In this document: piece after piece, positions 19,947 through 33,289 of the stretch
Layout: each line of letters opens with the position of its first letter
How positions within the stretch are numbered: position 1 is the stretch's first letter
Assembly: GCA_009691145.1 (NCBI GenBank)
Contig: SHVG01000002.1
Span: 1 to 61,775, forward strand
DNA: 61,775 nucleotides
Direction: 5' to 3'
Source: Candidatus Planktophila sp.
GTDB taxonomy: Bacteria > Actinomycetota > Actinomycetes > Nanopelagicales > Nanopelagicaceae
Position numbers and translations under genes: made by a program
The notes under the pieces: generated by a model
Seen by the model: only the letters and a program-made list of their open reading frames with translations
Database searches by the model: none
What the model was told of the DNA's origin: nothing

Positions 19947-21455
19947 ATGACAACTTTTGTTGATCGTGTAACTCTCTATGCAATCGCAGGCAAAGGCGGC
20001 GATGGCTGCGTCTCTGTTAAGCGCGAAAAATTTAAGCCACTGGGTGGACCAGATGGTGGAAATGGTGGACGCGGCGGAGATGTCGTTTTAGTTGTCGATC
20101 CATCGGTTACTACGCTCCTTGATTTTCACCATTCACCACACCGCAAAGCAACCTCCGGTCATCAAGGTTATGGCGATCGTAAAGATGGCTATCAGGGCGA
20201 GGATTTAATTCTCGGTGTTCCTAATGGAACAGTAATTTTTGATAGCAATGGTGAACAAATTGCAGATTTGATCGGTAACGGCACAGTATTTATCGCCGCC
20301 CAAGGTGGACATGGCGGCCTTGGCAACTTAGCTCTTGCATCATCAAAGCGTCGTGCACCTGGCTTTGCATTACTTGGTGAACCTGGCCAAGAGCGCACAC
20401 TCTTACTCGAATTAAAATCCGTTGCAGATATCGCACTCGTTGGATATCCAAGCGCCGGTAAATCATCATTAATTGCCGCGATCTCAGCGGCGCGTCCAAA
20501 GATTGCGGATTACCCATTTACAACCCTTGTTCCAAACTTAGGTGTTGTTCAAGCAGGAGAGACACGTTTTACAGTCGCCGATGTTCCAGGGCTAATTCCA
20601 GGTGCAAGCCAAGGCAAGGGCTTGGGCCTTGAGTTTTTGCGTCACGTCGAGCGCTGTGTTGCATTAGTACATGTTCTCGATTGCGGAACCTTAGAGACCG
20701 ATCGCAATCCAGTGAACGATCTTGAGATTATTGAAAACGAGCTCGCAATATACGGCGGCCTGGAAGATCGCGTGCGCATCATCGCCTTAAATAAAATCGA
20801 TCTACCCGATGGTCAAGCTATGGCCGACATGGTCGCCGGTGAGCTCCGTGAGAAGGGCTATGAGGTCTATCCAGTATCAGCGGCATCGCGTGCTGGTTTG
20901 CAAGAGCTTACATATGCGATGGCACGTTTGATTCAAAAGGATCGCGCAGCGACCGTTATTGAAGAGCGCACACGAATTGTTCTGCGTCCAGTCGCCGTCG
21001 ATGATTCAGGCTTTGCCGTTAAAGCAAATGCCGATGGCTCATTTACCGTGCGCGGTAAAAAAGTTGAGCGATGGGTTCGTCAAACTAACTTTAAAAACGC
21101 CGAGGCAATTGGCTACTTAGCCGATCGCTTGGCTCAGTTAGGTGTTGAAAAAGATCTCTTTAAAAAGGGTGCAGTCGCCGGCAGCGAGGTTCGAATCGGC
21201 GATGGCACCACTGAAGTTATCTTCGATTGGGAGCCAACGATCGAGGCAGGGGCTGAGCAATTAGCTGGCCATTTGCACCGTCGCGGTGAGGATTCACGTC
21301 TTGAATCAACGTGGACGCAGACTGAGCGCGTTGAAGATGTATTAAGCGATGATGAAATCGCCAAGCAGTGGGAGTACAACGTATCTGACCCTCACTCGCC
21401 TAAACTTTCACCACCGAATATTAATGAAGAGTTAGAGGATGGAGATGCCAAGTGA
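19947..21455 (+). CDS. obgE: GTPase Obg
   Basis: Ribosome-assembly GTPase linked to stringent and growth control. The 502-aa protein has the glycine-rich Obg fold at the N-terminus ([21 protein letters not shown]) and the G domain with P-loop [11 protein letters not shown] near residue 165, [10 protein letters not shown] and NKIDLP. An OCT domain lies at about residues 350-430 ([15 protein letters not shown]), and an acidic tail follows. A GAAGGGAG ribosome binding site precedes ATG 19947. It overlaps the GTG start of proB by four bases. Confidence 0.96.
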   Translation: MTTFVDRVTLYAIAGKGGDGCVSVKREKFKPLGGPDGGNGGRGGDVVLVVDPSVTTLLDFHHSPHRKATSGHQGYGDRKDGYQGEDLILGVPNGTVIFDSNGEQIADLIGNGTVFIAAQGGHGGLGNLALASSKRRAPGFALLGEPGQERTLLLELKSVADIALVGYPSAGKSSLIAAISAARPKIADYPFTTLVPNLGVVQAGETRFTVADVPGLIPGASQGKGLGLEFLRHVERCVALVHVLDCGTLETDRNPVNDLEIIENELAIYGGLEDRVRIIALNKIDLPDGQAMADMVAGELREKGYEVYPVSAASRAGLQELTYAMARLIQKDRAATVIEERTRIVLRPVAVDDSGFAVKANADGSFTVRGKKVERWVRQTNFKNAEAIGYLADRLAQLGVEKDLFKKGAVAGSEVRIGDGTTEVIFDWEPTIEAGAEQLAGHLHRRGEDSRLESTWTQTERVEDVLSDDEIAKQWEYNVSDPHSPKLSPPNINEELEDGDAK

Positions 21456-22567
21456 GCCGAGAGCAGATCACCTCTGCCAAGCGCATCGTCATCAAGATTG
21501 GGTCATCCTCTCTGACAGGTAAAGCCGGATCGCAATTAGATGAATCTGCAGTTGAAAAACTGGTCGCTGTTGTCGCTGCATGCAAAAAGCGTGGCGCCGA
21601 AGTCGTTGTGGTCTCATCGGGTGCGATCGCTGCAGGCCTTGCCCCACTAGGTCTTACTTCACGCCCTAAAGATTTAGCCACGCAACAGGCCGCGGCATCG
21701 GTTGGACAAGGTTTATTGATTGCTCGTTACACACAGAGTTTTGCTGCGTTCTCAATTACCGCATCTCAAGTATTGATTACCACTGAAGATATTGTGCGCC
21801 GTTCGCACTATAAAAATGCCCAGCGCACTCTGTATCGATTGCTGCAGTTAGGTGTTGTCCCAGTAATTAATGAAAATGACACAGTTGGCACGCAAGAGAT
21901 CCGCTTTGGTGATAACGATCGCTTAGCTGCCCTCGTAGCATTACTCATTAGCGCCGATTTATTAGTTCTAGTTTCAGATATTGATGCACTTTATGACGCA
22001 CCACCAAAACAGACCGGTGCAAAGGCGATTCACGAAGTTGCCAATATCGCAGAGATTGAAAATGTCGTACTTGGCGGCGCCGGTACCGCAGGTGTTGGTA
22101 GCGGGGGAATGGTTACTAAAGTCGAAGCTGCACGGATTGCAACCAACGCCGGGATTCCAATGCTATTAACCTCGCTGGCCGATGTTGATAAGACCATGAG
22201 TGGGGCTGAATTAGGTACGCATTTTCACGCACATGCCAACAAAACAACCTCACGGCTTTTGTGGCTAGCCCATGCAACGACAACGCAAGGCAAATTAGTT
22301 TTAGATGCTGGTGCGGTGAAGGCGATACTCGAGCGCGGAGTATCACTCCTGCCTGCAGGTGTTACTGCAGTGCATGGCGATTTCATTGCAGGTGATGCCG
22401 TTGAATTAGTTGGGCCAGATTCCAAGGTAATTGCGCGCGGTCTTGTGGCATTTGATAGCGATGAGATTCCAGTGATGCTTGGTCGATCAACAAAAGAGTT
22501 AGCCCAAGCCCTTGGGCCAGAGTACGAGCGCGAGCTAGTACACCGCGATGATTTGGTATTGATTTAA
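21452..22567 (+). CDS. proB: Glutamate 5-kinase
   Basis: First step of proline synthesis, phosphorylating glutamate. The GTG start at 21452 overlaps the obg stop. The 371-aa protein has an amino acid kinase domain ([42 protein letters not shown]) and a C-terminal PUA domain from about residue 275. Feedback inhibition by proline is usual for PUA-containing enzymes. proA follows with no gap. Confidence 0.96.
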   Translation: MSREQITSAKRIVIKIGSSSLTGKAGSQLDESAVEKLVAVVAACKKRGAEVVVVSSGAIAAGLAPLGLTSRPKDLATQQAAASVGQGLLIARYTQSFAAFSITASQVLITTEDIVRRSHYKNAQRTLYRLLQLGVVPVINENDTVGTQEIRFGDNDRLAALVALLISADLLVLVSDIDALYDAPPKQTGAKAIHEVANIAEIENVVLGGAGTAGVGSGGMVTKVEAARIATNAGIPMLLTSLADVDKTMSGAELGTHFHAHANKTTSRLLWLAHATTTQGKLVLDAGAVKAILERGVSLLPAGVTAVHGDFIAGDAVELVGPDSKVIARGLVAFDSDEIPVMLGRSTKELAQALGPEYERELVHRDDLVLI

Positions 22568-23830
22568 ATGAGCGCGCAACTCCTCATCGAGCAGTTAGCC
22601 GATCGTGCGCGCCTGGCCTCACGTACTTTGAGTCTTGCCACCGGGGAAGAGCGCAAGGCGGCATTAATTGCGATCGCCGATGCAGTTGATGCTCGTAGCA
22701 CCGAAATTATTGCTGCAAATGAAAAAGATATGGCGCGCGGGCGTGCCGCTGAATTAAATCCCTCATTATTAGATCGCTTGTTATTGACCCCAGAACGCGT
22801 GAAGGGCATTGCCGATGGTGCGCGTCACGTTGCAGCTTTAGAGGATCCACTCGGTAAGACACTGCGCGAATCGGTTTTGCCAAATGGAATCGAATTGAAA
22901 CAGATCAGTGTTCCATTTGGAGTCATTGGGATGGTCTATGAGGCGCGTCCTAATGTCACCGTCGATGCAGCAGTTATTTTGTTGATGTCTGGAAATGCCG
23001 CACTGCTTCGTGGATCATCGAGTGCTGCCGATAGCAATCAAGTTCTAGTTAGCGTTATGCGTGATGCATTATCAACGACTGCGATTTCACCCGATGTCAT
23101 TCAATTAGTACCTTCCAATGATCGCGAAACAGTAAAAGCTCTACTTCACGCCCGCGGAAAAGTAGATTTAGTTATCCCACGAGGAAGTGCATCACTTATC
23201 CGTATGGTCGTTGACGAGTCCACAGTTCCTACAATTGAAACTGGTGCAGGTGTCTGTCACGTCTATATCGATGAGTTTGCCGATCTTGCAAAGGCGATTC
23301 CAATTATTATTAACTCCAAGGTTCAACGACCAAGTGTGTGTAATGCAGCAGAGACTCTCTTAGTGCACAAAAGTATTGCCGATAAATTCTTACCTATTGC
23401 TATGAAAGCTCTTAATGAGGCGGGTGTGATCTTGCACTGTGATGCCGCCTCACTTGCCTTAGCCTCATCAATTCCAGCTAGCTTGGCTCTAGAGGAAAAT
23501 TGGTCGACGGAGTACGGAGATTTAGAGATGAACGTTGCAATCGTTGATTCAGTCGATGCCGCTAGCGATCACATCGCTACCTACGGCACCAAGCACACCG
23601 AAGCTATCGTGACGGAAAATAAGCTCAATGCTGCACGCTTCATCGCACTCAGTGATTGCGCAGCCGTCATGGTCAATACTTCAACGCGCTTTACCGACGG
23701 TGAGCAGATGGGCTTTGGCGCTGAAATCGGGATTTCAAATCAAAAATTACACGCCCGTGGGCCGATGGGATTAGAGGCAATGACAACAACTACGTGGATT
23801 GTTACAGGAAATGGTCAGATTCGCAGTTAG
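22568..23830 (+). CDS. proA: Gamma-glutamyl phosphate reductase
   Basis: Second step of proline synthesis, reducing glutamyl phosphate with NADPH to the semialdehyde. The 420-aa protein belongs to the aldehyde dehydrogenase fold. The catalytic Cys is near residue 257 in RPSVCNAAETLLV, with VPFGVIGMVYEARPNVT upstream and the family motif TRFTDGEQMGFGAEIGIS near the end. ATG follows the proB stop directly. proC is not in the window. Confidence 0.96.
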   Translation: MSAQLLIEQLADRARLASRTLSLATGEERKAALIAIADAVDARSTEIIAANEKDMARGRAAELNPSLLDRLLLTPERVKGIADGARHVAALEDPLGKTLRESVLPNGIELKQISVPFGVIGMVYEARPNVTVDAAVILLMSGNAALLRGSSSAADSNQVLVSVMRDALSTTAISPDVIQLVPSNDRETVKALLHARGKVDLVIPRGSASLIRMVVDESTVPTIETGAGVCHVYIDEFADLAKAIPIIINSKVQRPSVCNAAETLLVHKSIADKFLPIAMKALNEAGVILHCDAASLALASSIPASLALEENWSTEYGDLEMNVAIVDSVDAASDHIATYGTKHTEAIVTENKLNAARFIALSDCAAVMVNTSTRFTDGEQMGFGAEIGISNQKLHARGPMGLEAMTTTTWIVTGNGQIRS

Positions 23831-23843
23831 TGCGCGGATTAAT

Positions 23844-23849
23844 TAGACT
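23844..23849 (+). promoter_or_regulatory. Possible leaderless -10 box before gatC
   Basis: TAGACT eight bases before ATG 23858. No Shine-Dalgarno sequence and no clear -35. The same hexamer stands at the same distance before ilvD. Confidence 0.4.
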
Positions 23850-23857
23850 CCACTCCC

Positions 23858-24157
23858 ATGAGCAGCCTTTCGAGCGATGATGTCGCAAATCTTGCACGAC
23901 TAGCGCGCATTCAGATGAGCGAAGAAGAGCTCGTAAGCTTTTCTAATGAATTCACCGTGATTCTGAATGCTGTTGCTCGAGTACAAGAAGTTGCTGGCGC
24001 CGACGTTGAACCGACATCACACCCACTACCACTTCGCAATGTTTTTCGCCCCGATGTAGTTGTCCCATCGTTTACTCCCAAAGAGGCACTCTCTGGTGCA
24101 CCTGCGCAAGAGGAGTCACGTTTTCGTGTTCCGCAGATTCTCGGTGAAGAAGCATGA
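23858..24157 (+). CDS. gatC: Aspartyl/glutamyl-tRNA amidotransferase subunit C
   Basis: Small stabilising subunit of GatCAB, which converts Glu-tRNA-Gln and Asp-tRNA-Asn to the correct amides. The 99-aa protein shows [19 protein letters not shown] and the [19 protein letters not shown] motif. Its stop overlaps the gatA start by four bases (ATGA). Presence of the whole complex suggests that glutaminyl- and/or asparaginyl-tRNA synthetase is missing in this organism, which cannot be checked here. Confidence 0.95.
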   Translation: MSSLSSDDVANLARLARIQMSEEELVSFSNEFTVILNAVARVQEVAGADVEPTSHPLPLRNVFRPDVVVPSFTPKEALSGAPAQEESRFRVPQILGEEA

Positions 24158-25647
24158 TTCGTTTATCAGCCTCCGAAATGGCAGCAAAGCTTGCAAATGG
24201 TGAAACTACATCAGTTGAGTTAACTCAAGCTCATCTAGATCGCATCGCAGACGTTGATACCGATGTGCATGCATTTCTATTTGTTGATACCGAAGGAGCG
24301 CTTGCGCAAGCCGCAGCCGTTGATGCCAAGCGCGCCGCTGGTGCAAAGTTAGCGCCATTAGCTGGAGTTCCACTTGCATTAAAAGATGTCATGACACAAA
24401 AGGGTGTACCAACAACGGCCGGTTCAAAGATTCTCGAAGGTTGGCGCCCACCCTATGACTCAACGGTTGTTACACATCTAAAAAATAATGACATAGTTAT
24501 TTTAGGTAAAACAAATATGGATGAGTTTGCAATGGGCTCATCAACTGAAAACTCGGCTTATGGTCCAACACATAACCCGTGGGATTTAACGAGAATTCCT
24601 GGTGGCTCCAGCGGCGGATCATCGGCTGCATTGGCAGCCTTTGAAGCACCACTTGCAATCGGTACCGACACAGGTGGATCGATTCGCCAACCGGCGGCCG
24701 TTACCGGGACAGTTGGAGTCAAACCAACATATGGCGGGGTTTCGCGCTTTGGTTTAATCGCATTTTCATCATCTCTTGATCAAGCAGGTCCTTGCGCGCG
24801 CAGCGTCTTAGATGCTGCACTCTTGCACGAGGCTATCGCCGGACATGATCCTAAAGATTCAACGAGTATTAATGCACCTGTGCCACAAGTAGTGGCTGCA
24901 GCAAACTCTGGGGATGTTAAAGGCATGAAGATCGGTGTTGTTAAAGAGCTCAACGGTGATGGTTACCAAAGCGGTGTACGTACTCGCTTTGAAGAATCAT
25001 TAGAGTTACTGGCCGCAGCCGGTGCTGAAATCGTTGAAGTTTCAGCGCCTAACTTTGAGTACGCACTTGCCGCTTATTATTTAATCGCACCATCTGAGTG
25101 CTCATCTAACTTAGCTCGCTTCGATGCGATGCGTTATGGCCTGCGCGTTGGCGATGTCGACGGTGCATCGGCTGAGTCAGTAATGAATCTAACGCGCGAA
25201 GTCGGTTTTGGCCGTGAGGTAAAGCGCAGAATCATCCTAGGTACATATGCGCTCTCATCGGGTTATTACGATGCTTATTACGGCAGTGCGCAAAAAGTCC
25301 GAACGCTTATCACGCAAGATTTCAATAAAGCTTTTGAAAAGTGTGATGTGATGGTCTCACCTACATGTCCAACAACGGCATTTAAAATCGGAGAGAAATC
25401 CAACGATCCCATCGCGATGTATTTAAATGATATCGCAACGATCCCAGTGAATATGGCTGGAATTGGCGGAATGTCATTGCCTTCAGGTTTAGCACCTGAG
25501 GATGGACTGCCCGTCGGCTTCCAGATTATGGCACCGGCGATGGCCGATCAACGGATGTACTTAGTAGGGGCAGCACTTGAGGCCGCCCTTCTAACAAAGT
25601 GGGGCGCACCTTTGCTCTCACAAGCTCCGGTATTGGCTGGCAAATAA
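24154..25647 (+). CDS. gatA: Aspartyl/glutamyl-tRNA amidotransferase subunit A
   Basis: Glutaminase subunit of GatCAB that releases ammonia for transamidation. The 497-aa protein is an amidase-signature enzyme. The catalytic Lys is near residue 75 in PLALKDVMT, the cis-Ser is in [13 protein letters not shown] near residue 150 and the nucleophile Ser is in [11 protein letters not shown] near residue 173. Length is normal. Overlap with gatC and direct contact with gatB indicate an operon with matched expression. Confidence 0.96.
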   Translation: MIRLSASEMAAKLANGETTSVELTQAHLDRIADVDTDVHAFLFVDTEGALAQAAAVDAKRAAGAKLAPLAGVPLALKDVMTQKGVPTTAGSKILEGWRPPYDSTVVTHLKNNDIVILGKTNMDEFAMGSSTENSAYGPTHNPWDLTRIPGGSSGGSSAALAAFEAPLAIGTDTGGSIRQPAAVTGTVGVKPTYGGVSRFGLIAFSSSLDQAGPCARSVLDAALLHEAIAGHDPKDSTSINAPVPQVVAAANSGDVKGMKIGVVKELNGDGYQSGVRTRFEESLELLAAAGAEIVEVSAPNFEYALAAYYLIAPSECSSNLARFDAMRYGLRVGDVDGASAESVMNLTREVGFGREVKRRIILGTYALSSGYYDAYYGSAQKVRTLITQDFNKAFEKCDVMVSPTCPTTAFKIGEKSNDPIAMYLNDIATIPVNMAGIGGMSLPSGLAPEDGLPVGFQIMAPAMADQRMYLVGAALEAALLTKWGAPLLSQAPVLAGK

Positions 25648-27150
25648 ATGGCGCTTACATACGATGATGTCATTACCAAGTACGAACCAGTCCTTGGATT
25701 AGAAGTTCACGTTGAGTTAAATACTGAGTCAAAGATGTTTTGTGCTTGCAGCACAATATTTGGGGCTGAGCCTAATACACAGACATGTCCAGTGTGTTTG
25801 GCTCTACCGGGGGCGTTACCAACGGTTAATGAAAAGGCGATTGAATCTACAATAAAAATCGGCCTTGCCCTGAACTGCTCTATTGCACCCTTTAGCCGCT
25901 TTGCTCGCAAAAACTATTTCTACCCCGATATGCCCAAAAACTTTCAGATTTCACAGTATGACGAGCCGATCTGTATCAACGGCTATATCGATGTGGAGAT
26001 CGAAACCGATGAAGGCCCAAAGGTTTTTCGCATTGAGATCGAGCGCGTACACATGGAGGAAGACACAGGTAAGTCATTACACGTGGGTGGTGCAACAGGG
26101 CGCATTCATGGCGCTGAATACTCATTGCTCGACTACAACCGTGCAGGGATTCCATTAGTTGAAATCGTCACCAAGATTGTTCCTGGAACAGGCAAATATG
26201 CACCAGAGGTAGCAAAGGCATACGTTGCAGAGCTTCGCGATATTTTGCGCTCACTCGGTGTCAGTGATGTGAAGATGGAGCAGGGCTCGCTGCGCTGCGA
26301 TGCCAACGTCTCACTGCGTTTAATCGGCGCCCAAACTCTCGGTACTCGAAGTGAGACAAAAAACGTTAACTCGCTTCGCTCTGTCGAGCGCGCGATTCGT
26401 GGTGAAATGATTCGCCATGCCGAGCTATTAAATAAGGGAGAACGAGTTGTTCAAGAGACACGTCACTTCCAAGAAGAGACTGGTTTAACTCGCTCTGGCC
26501 GTTCAAAGGAACAAGCTGAGGATTACCGTTATTTCCCAGAACCAGATCTAGTCCCAGTAGCACCGGATGCTGCATGGATTGAAACTCTTCGCGCAGCTCT
26601 GCCAGAGCGTCCTTCGATTCACCGTAAGCGCTTACAACAGGCCTGGGCAGTTCCCGATAAGGAAATGGCGGCGATGATTAACGCCGATGTTTTAAATATA
26701 GTAGAGGCAACGGTTAATTTAGGTGCAGATCCAACTAAGGCACGTAGTTGGTGGCTCGGGGAGATTTCACGCATTGCAAATGATAAAGAGGTGGCAATTG
26801 CAGCTCTGGCAATTACACCGACCGATGTTGCCGAAATCGTGGCCTTAGTCAATGCAGGAGAGCTCACCGATAAGTTAGCGCGTCAAGTAATTGAAGGCGT
26901 CATTGCAGGCGAGGGAAAGCCAGTAGTGGTAATTGCCGCCCGCGGAATTAAAGTTGTTAATGATGATGGCGCACTCATGGCTGCGATTGAAAAGGTATGT
27001 GGCGAGCAACCAGAGACTGCGCAAAAAGTTCGCGATGGTCACCTGCCTGCAGCTGGTGCCTTAATTGGCGCTGTAATGAAAGAGACAAAGGGCCAAGCCG
27101 ATGCCGCGCGTGTGCGAGAGCTTCTACTTGGCCACTTAGGTCAGTTATAA
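25648..27150 (+). CDS. gatB: Aspartyl/glutamyl-tRNA amidotransferase subunit B
   Basis: Kinase/transamidase subunit that binds the misacylated tRNA. The 500-aa protein has [16 protein letters not shown] with the zinc cysteines ([19 protein letters not shown]) near residues 30-50, [18 protein letters not shown], and the C-terminal YqeY-like tail domain ([16 protein letters not shown]). ATG 25648 directly follows the gatA stop. The order gatC-gatA-gatB is standard in actinobacteria. Confidence 0.96.
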   Translation: MALTYDDVITKYEPVLGLEVHVELNTESKMFCACSTIFGAEPNTQTCPVCLALPGALPTVNEKAIESTIKIGLALNCSIAPFSRFARKNYFYPDMPKNFQISQYDEPICINGYIDVEIETDEGPKVFRIEIERVHMEEDTGKSLHVGGATGRIHGAEYSLLDYNRAGIPLVEIVTKIVPGTGKYAPEVAKAYVAELRDILRSLGVSDVKMEQGSLRCDANVSLRLIGAQTLGTRSETKNVNSLRSVERAIRGEMIRHAELLNKGERVVQETRHFQEETGLTRSGRSKEQAEDYRYFPEPDLVPVAPDAAWIETLRAALPERPSIHRKRLQQAWAVPDKEMAAMINADVLNIVEATVNLGADPTKARSWWLGEISRIANDKEVAIAALAITPTDVAEIVALVNAGELTDKLARQVIEGVIAGEGKPVVVIAARGIKVVNDDGALMAAIEKVCGEQPETAQKVRDGHLPAAGALIGAVMKETKGQADAARVRELLLGHLGQL

Positions 27151-27153
27151 AGT

Positions 27154-27159
27154 TAGACT
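27154..27159 (+). promoter_or_regulatory. Possible leaderless -10 box before ilvD
   Basis: TAGACT eight bases before ATG 27168 and just after the gatB stop. No Shine-Dalgarno sequence is visible between it and the start codon. Confidence 0.4.
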
Positions 27160-27167
27160 CTGAGCCT

Positions 27168-28841
27168 ATGTCCACGATGAAACCGCGCTCCGGATTAGTT
27201 ACCGATGGAATGGAGCGCGCACCTGCACGCGGAATGTTGCGTGCAGTCGGAATGGGTGACGATGATTGGGTTAAACCACAAATCGGTATCGCATCATCGT
27301 GGAATGAAATCACACCATGTAATTTATCTCTAGACCGTCTAGCTAAAGCATCACGCCAAGGTGTTATCGATGCCGGTGGATTTCCCATGCAGTTCGGCAC
27401 GATTTCAGTCTCTGATGCAATCTCGATGGGCCACGAAGGCATGCACTTCTCACTCGTTTCACGTGAAATTATCGCCGACTCAGTTGAAACGGTCATGCAG
27501 GCCGAACGTCTGGATGGAATGGTTACTTTTGCAGGTTGTGATAAATCACTTCCTGGGATGATGATGGCGGCGGCACGTATCGATGTTGCAAGTGTTTTTG
27601 TTTATGCAGGTTCAACTCTGCCAGGACAAGTTGATGGAAAAGATGTCACGATTATCGATGCATTTGAAGCAGTAGGTGCATGTGCCCGTGGGTTAATTAC
27701 ACAAGAGCGCGTAGATCAAATTGAGCGCGCAATCTGCCCCGGCGAAGGCGCATGTGGTGGAATGTATACGGCTAACACGATGGCAAGCATTGGTGAAGCA
27801 ATTGGTTTATCACTTCCGGGTTCTGCTGCGCCTCCTGCAGTTGATCGCCGGCGCGATGCCTTTGCCGTTCAATCAGGGGCCGCCGTTGTCGAACTCATTC
27901 GTGCAGGAATAACAACGCGCGATATTTTGACTAAGCAAGCATTTGAAAATGCAATCACAATTTTGATGGCACTCGGCGGTTCAACGAATGCGGTTCTGCA
28001 TCTACTTGCGATCGCACATGAGGCCGATGTGGATTTGACACTCAATGACTTCCATCGTATTGGTTCTAAAGTTCCACTACTAGGGGACTTAAAACCATTT
28101 GGCCGATTTGTCATGAGTGACATGGATAAAATCGGTGGAGTCCCAGTTGTTCTTAAAGCTCTACTTGATGCGAAGATGTTGCATGGAGATGTTTTAACAG
28201 TGACTGGAAAGACGATGGCTGAAAACTTAGCCGAGATCAATCCACCCGATCCAGATGGCGAAATCCTGCGCGCATCATCTAAGCCACTTTCTACCGATGT
28301 TGGAATCACAATTTTAGGAGGCTCCCTTGCACCAGAGGGCGCAGTCTGTAAGACGGCAGGAATCGGCATCGAATCATTTGAAGGGCCTGCGCGAGTATTC
28401 GAGCGTGAACAATCGGCGATGGAGGCCCTTGAAAACGGAACGATTCAAGCCGGTGATGTTGTAGTTATTCGCTACGAAGGTCCTAAGGGCGGACCTGGAA
28501 TGCGCGAGATGTTAATGATTACTGGTGCCATCAAAGGTGCAGGTCTTGGTAAGACAACTCTGCTTCTTACCGATGGACGATTCTCAGGTGGATCAACGGG
28601 CCTATGTGTTGGTCACGTTGCACCAGAGGCCGTCGATGGCGGACCAATTGCATTTGTTAAAGATGGCGATATTGTGAGAATCGATATCACTAATCGAACG
28701 ATGGATTTATTAGTCGATGAGGCAGAGCTAGCGGCCCGCAAAGTTGGCTGGAGGCCATTGACCCACAAATACACCCGCGGAGTCCTGCATAAATACTCCA
28801 AGCTGGTGGGCTCGGCATCTAAGGGCGCAGTCTGCGACTAA
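27168..28841 (+). CDS. ilvD: Dihydroxy-acid dehydratase
   Basis: Iron-sulfur enzyme for the fourth common step of valine and isoleucine synthesis, also feeding leucine. The track ORF starts at 26997 inside gatB. The supported start is ATG 27168 ([18 protein letters not shown]), giving 557 aa, the normal length. Cluster cysteines are in [14 protein letters not shown] near residue 124 and [14 protein letters not shown] near residue 194, with the C-terminal [16 protein letters not shown] loop. It lies between gatB and the ilvB leader, probably as its own transcript ending at the terminator near 29011. Confidence 0.95.
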   Translation: MSTMKPRSGLVTDGMERAPARGMLRAVGMGDDDWVKPQIGIASSWNEITPCNLSLDRLAKASRQGVIDAGGFPMQFGTISVSDAISMGHEGMHFSLVSREIIADSVETVMQAERLDGMVTFAGCDKSLPGMMMAAARIDVASVFVYAGSTLPGQVDGKDVTIIDAFEAVGACARGLITQERVDQIERAICPGEGACGGMYTANTMASIGEAIGLSLPGSAAPPAVDRRRDAFAVQSGAAVVELIRAGITTRDILTKQAFENAITILMALGGSTNAVLHLLAIAHEADVDLTLNDFHRIGSKVPLLGDLKPFGRFVMSDMDKIGGVPVVLKALLDAKMLHGDVLTVTGKTMAENLAEINPPDPDGEILRASSKPLSTDVGITILGGSLAPEGAVCKTAGIGIESFEGPARVFEREQSAMEALENGTIQAGDVVVIRYEGPKGGPGMREMLMITGAIKGAGLGKTTLLLTDGRFSGGSTGLCVGHVAPEAVDGGPIAFVKDGDIVRIDITNRTMDLLVDEAELAARKVGWRPLTHKYTRGVLHKYSKLVGSASKGAVCD

Positions 28842-28859
28842 ATCTGTTCAAATGATGAG

Positions 28860-28958
28860 ATGGCCATCTCACGCCTTGACTCAAATCAAAAGCTGTTGGA
28901 GAATATGGAGATGTTTACAATGAAGCCAAGCTCATTAATGAAGTCAGTGGTGATTTAA
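28860..28958 (+). CDS. Candidate leader peptide ORF upstream of ilvB
   Basis: A 32-codon frame, ATG 28860 to TAA 28958, ends with the codons for L-M-K-S-V-V-I. Leu, Val, Val and Ile close to the stop, just before two hairpins, is what an attenuation leader for branched-chain synthesis would show. Corynebacterial ilvBNC is known to use such a leader. The rest of the peptide is not informative, no ribosome binding site is evident and I found no clear alternative antiterminator pairing, so this is a candidate only. Confidence 0.3.
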   Translation: MAISRLDSNQKLLENMEMFTMKPSSLMKSVVI

Positions 28959-28959
28959 A

Positions 28960-28990
28960 AGCGCGTGATCTAGCAGTTCGATCGCGCGCT
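28960..28990 (+). promoter_or_regulatory. Long perfect hairpin in the ilvB leader
   Basis: AGCGCGTGATC and GATCGCGCGCT pair over 11 bp (one G-T) around a 9-base loop. It begins two bases after the stop of the candidate leader peptide and directly abuts the terminator hairpin. It could be a pausing or anti-terminator element. If only the end of the ilvD transcript is being marked, it is a second stem of a tandem terminator. Confidence 0.6.
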
Positions 28991-29016
28991 ACCCTCAGTT
29001 AATCTGAGGGTTTTTT
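28991..29016 (+). terminator. Rho-independent terminator or attenuator upstream of ilvB
   Basis: ACCCTCAG and CTGAGGGT form an 8-bp stem with a TTAAT loop followed by a run of T. It lies 150 bases after ilvD and 46 bases before ilvB, so it may end the ilvD transcript, attenuate ilvBNC transcription, or both. Confidence 0.85.
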
Positions 29017-29061
29017 CGTTTAATAGCCACTACCAACTACCGAGAATGGAAGGAGATGGAA

Positions 29062-30798
29062 ATGAGTCAGATGAATGGAGCCAGTGCACTCGTCGCATCG
29101 CTCGAGGCCGCTGGCGTCGATGTGATGTTTGGAATTCCAGGCGGTGCAATCTTGCCGGCTTACGATCCAATCTTCTCTAGCTCAATCCGTCACATTCTTG
29201 TGCGCCATGAGCAAGGCGCAGGACACGCTGCAACTGGCTATGCCCAAGTAACCGGACGTGTAGGTGTCTGCATTGCAACATCTGGCCCAGGGGCTACAAA
29301 TCTTGTTACACCATTAGCCGATGCGGCAATGGACTCTGTTCCAGTCGTAGCGATTACCGGTCAAGTTCCCTCCGTTGCAATTGGGACGGATGCCTTTCAA
29401 GAGGCCGATATCCGTGGCATTACGATGCCATTTGCTAAACATAATTATTTAATCACCGATCCTGCCGATATCCCACGCGCAATCGCCGAAGCTTTCCATA
29501 TCGCCAGCACAGGCCGTCCTGGCCCTGTGTTAGTAGATATCGCCAAAGATGCGCTGCAGAAAATGACAGATTTTAAATATCCCACATCGGTTTCGCTAAA
29601 GGGCTACCAACCTAAAGGTGCTCCAGATGCACAAGCCGTTATCGATGCAGCAGATTTAATCGCACAGTCGAGCAAACCTGTTTTCTATGTCGGCGGCGGC
29701 GCAATTAAGGCAAATGCAAATCGCGAATTACTCGAGCTCGCACAGTTACTAGGCGCACCAGTTGTTACAACGCTTATGGCGCGCGGTGCTTTTCCAGATA
29801 GCCATCCACTTAACCTTGGAATGCCTGGAATGCACGGAACTGTTTCTGCAGTCACGGCGCTTCAAAAGGCCGATTTATTAATAACACTCGGGGCGCGCTT
29901 TGATGATCGCGTAACTGGAAAACTTTCAACATTTGCAGTTAACGCAAAGGTTATTCACGCCGATGTTGATCCAGCAGAAATCGGTAAGAACCGCTTTGCC
30001 GATGTTGCCGTTCTTGGGGATTTACGACTCACGATTGCAGCCTTGATTCCGGTATTAAAGGCAGCTCTTGCTAAAACCCGTCCAGATTTAACTGCCTGGC
30101 TGCACCAAATGAACTCACTTAAGGCGGCATATCCATTGGGTTATGACATGCCTGAAGATGGTTCGCTATCACCACAATATGTAATCGAGCGCTTAGGAAA
30201 AATCTCTGGCCCCGAAACAATTTTTGCAGCAGGTGTTGGTCAACATCAGATGTGGGCCTCACAGTTTGTCTCTTTTGAAAACCCACGCACCTGGTTGAAC
30301 TCTGGTGGCCTTGGCACGATGGGCTATGCAGTCCCTGCTGCAATGGGTGCCAAAGTTGGAGCACCTGATACAACAGTGTGGGCAATCGATGGCGATGGCT
30401 GTTTCCAGATGACTAATCAAGAGTTAGTAACATGTGCGCTCAATAATATTCCAATCAAGGTTGCCATCATTAACAATGAATCACTCGGTATGGTCCGTCA
30501 ATGGCAGACGCTTTTCTATGAGGGTCGTTATTCAAATACCAACCTAGATTCAAAGCGTGTACCAAACTTTCCAATGTTGGCAGAGGCAATGGGCTGTGTA
30601 GGTTTAAGTTGTGATCGCCCAGAAGATGTAGATGCAACAATTGAAAAAGCAATGAGTATTAATGATCAACCCGTGGTAGTTGATTTCCGAGTCAATCGCG
30701 ATGCGATGGTGTGGCCAATGGTCGCAGCTGGAACATCCAATGACAACATCATGATCGCGCGAGAGACCGCGCCCGACTGGGATTCACAGGAGTTATAA
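29062..30798 (+). CDS. ilvB: Acetolactate synthase large subunit
   Basis: TPP-dependent enzyme that makes acetolactate or acetohydroxybutyrate, the first common step of branched-chain synthesis. The track start at 29056 abuts the AAGGAG site; ATG 29062 ([15 protein letters not shown]) gives proper spacing and 578 aa. The catalytic Glu is in [14 protein letters not shown] near residue 50, the FAD/herbicide region is in the middle and the TPP motif [12 protein letters not shown] is near residue 443. It is followed after two bases by ilvN. Expression is likely controlled by the leader and terminator upstream. Confidence 0.95.
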   Translation: MSQMNGASALVASLEAAGVDVMFGIPGGAILPAYDPIFSSSIRHILVRHEQGAGHAATGYAQVTGRVGVCIATSGPGATNLVTPLADAAMDSVPVVAITGQVPSVAIGTDAFQEADIRGITMPFAKHNYLITDPADIPRAIAEAFHIASTGRPGPVLVDIAKDALQKMTDFKYPTSVSLKGYQPKGAPDAQAVIDAADLIAQSSKPVFYVGGGAIKANANRELLELAQLLGAPVVTTLMARGAFPDSHPLNLGMPGMHGTVSAVTALQKADLLITLGARFDDRVTGKLSTFAVNAKVIHADVDPAEIGKNRFADVAVLGDLRLTIAALIPVLKAALAKTRPDLTAWLHQMNSLKAAYPLGYDMPEDGSLSPQYVIERLGKISGPETIFAAGVGQHQMWASQFVSFENPRTWLNSGGLGTMGYAVPAAMGAKVGAPDTTVWAIDGDGCFQMTNQELVTCALNNIPIKVAIINNESLGMVRQWQTLFYEGRYSNTNLDSKRVPNFPMLAEAMGCVGLSCDRPEDVDATIEKAMSINDQPVVVDFRVNRDAMVWPMVAAGTSNDNIMIARETAPDWDSQEL

Positions 30799-30800
30799 AA

Positions 30801-32251
<1,451 letters not shown>

Positions 32252-32252
<1 letters not shown>

Positions 32253-33286
32253 TGAAAACTATTAAATTAGCGGTCATCGCCGGAGATGGAATCGGACCTG
32301 AAGTAGTTAACGAGGGTCTTAAAGTTCTAGATGCTGTTTCAAAAAAGTATGGTGTAACTTTTAGCAAGACGCCCTACGATTTAGGCGCGGGCTTCTGGCA
32401 TCGCACTGGAGAAGTCCTACCTGATGCAACCTTGGCCGAGATTGCAAAGGCAGATGTCATTTTGCTAGGAGCAGTCGGGGATCCAACAGTGCCAAGCGGA
32501 GTTCTAGAGCGCGGACTTTTATTAAAGCTGCGCTTTGCCTTCGATCACTATATTAATTTGCGGCCTGCGCGATTGATGCCAGGGGTTATTGGTCCGCTTG
32601 CAACGAAGGCTCCTATCGATTTTGTTGTTGTGCGTGAAGGCACCGAGGGTCCATACGTTGGAGCTGGCGGAGTTTTAGCTGAAGGCACCGATACCGAAAT
32701 CGCAACGGAGGAGAGTCTTAATACTCGCCGTGGCGCCGAGCGGGTAATCCGTTATGCCTTCGAGCGTGCATTAAAGCGCGATCGCAAGAAGCTAACACTT
32801 GTGCACAAGAATAATGTATTAACTCGAGCTGGTGGATTATGGACGCGTACTTTTAACGAAGTTGCTAAAGAGTATCCAACTGTGACAACTGATTACTTAC
32901 ACGTGGATGCTGCATCGATGTTCTTTGTCACCAACCCAGAGCGCTTTGATGTTGTAGTAACCGACAATTTATTTGGCGACATTTTGACCGATATCGCCGC
33001 TGCAATCTGTGGCGGTATTGGCCTTGCCGCATCTGGCAATATCAATCCAACAGGTAAGTTCCCATCGATGTTTGAACCTGTTCATGGCTCAGCCCCAGAT
33101 ATCGCTGGAAAGAATATCGCCGATCCAACGGCTACTGTCATGTCAGTTGCGATGATGCTCGATCACTTAGGTTTTAGCGATGCTGCCCGCGATATTGAGC
33201 GCGCAGTTGCATCTGATCTATTAGCTCGTGGCGATAAGAAGCGAAGCACAAATGAAATCGGAGATGCGCTCGTCGCAGCGTTATAA
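32252..33286 (+). CDS. leuB: 3-isopropylmalate dehydrogenase
   Basis: NAD-dependent oxidative decarboxylase of leucine synthesis; it can also act on 3-methylmalate in the citramalate route to isoleucine. The 344-aa protein begins [20 protein letters not shown], has the substrate arginine region [34 protein letters not shown] and the metal/NAD region [19 protein letters not shown] with [13 protein letters not shown]. Its ATG overlaps the stop of the serA stub by one base. leuA and leuCD are not in the window. Confidence 0.95.
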
Positions 33287-33289
33287 ACC

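Noticed and set aside
28842-29061. T-box riboswitch upstream of ilvB
   Set aside because: The conserved T-box sequence (AGGGTGGNACCGCG-like) is not present; only simple hairpins and a terminator were seen.
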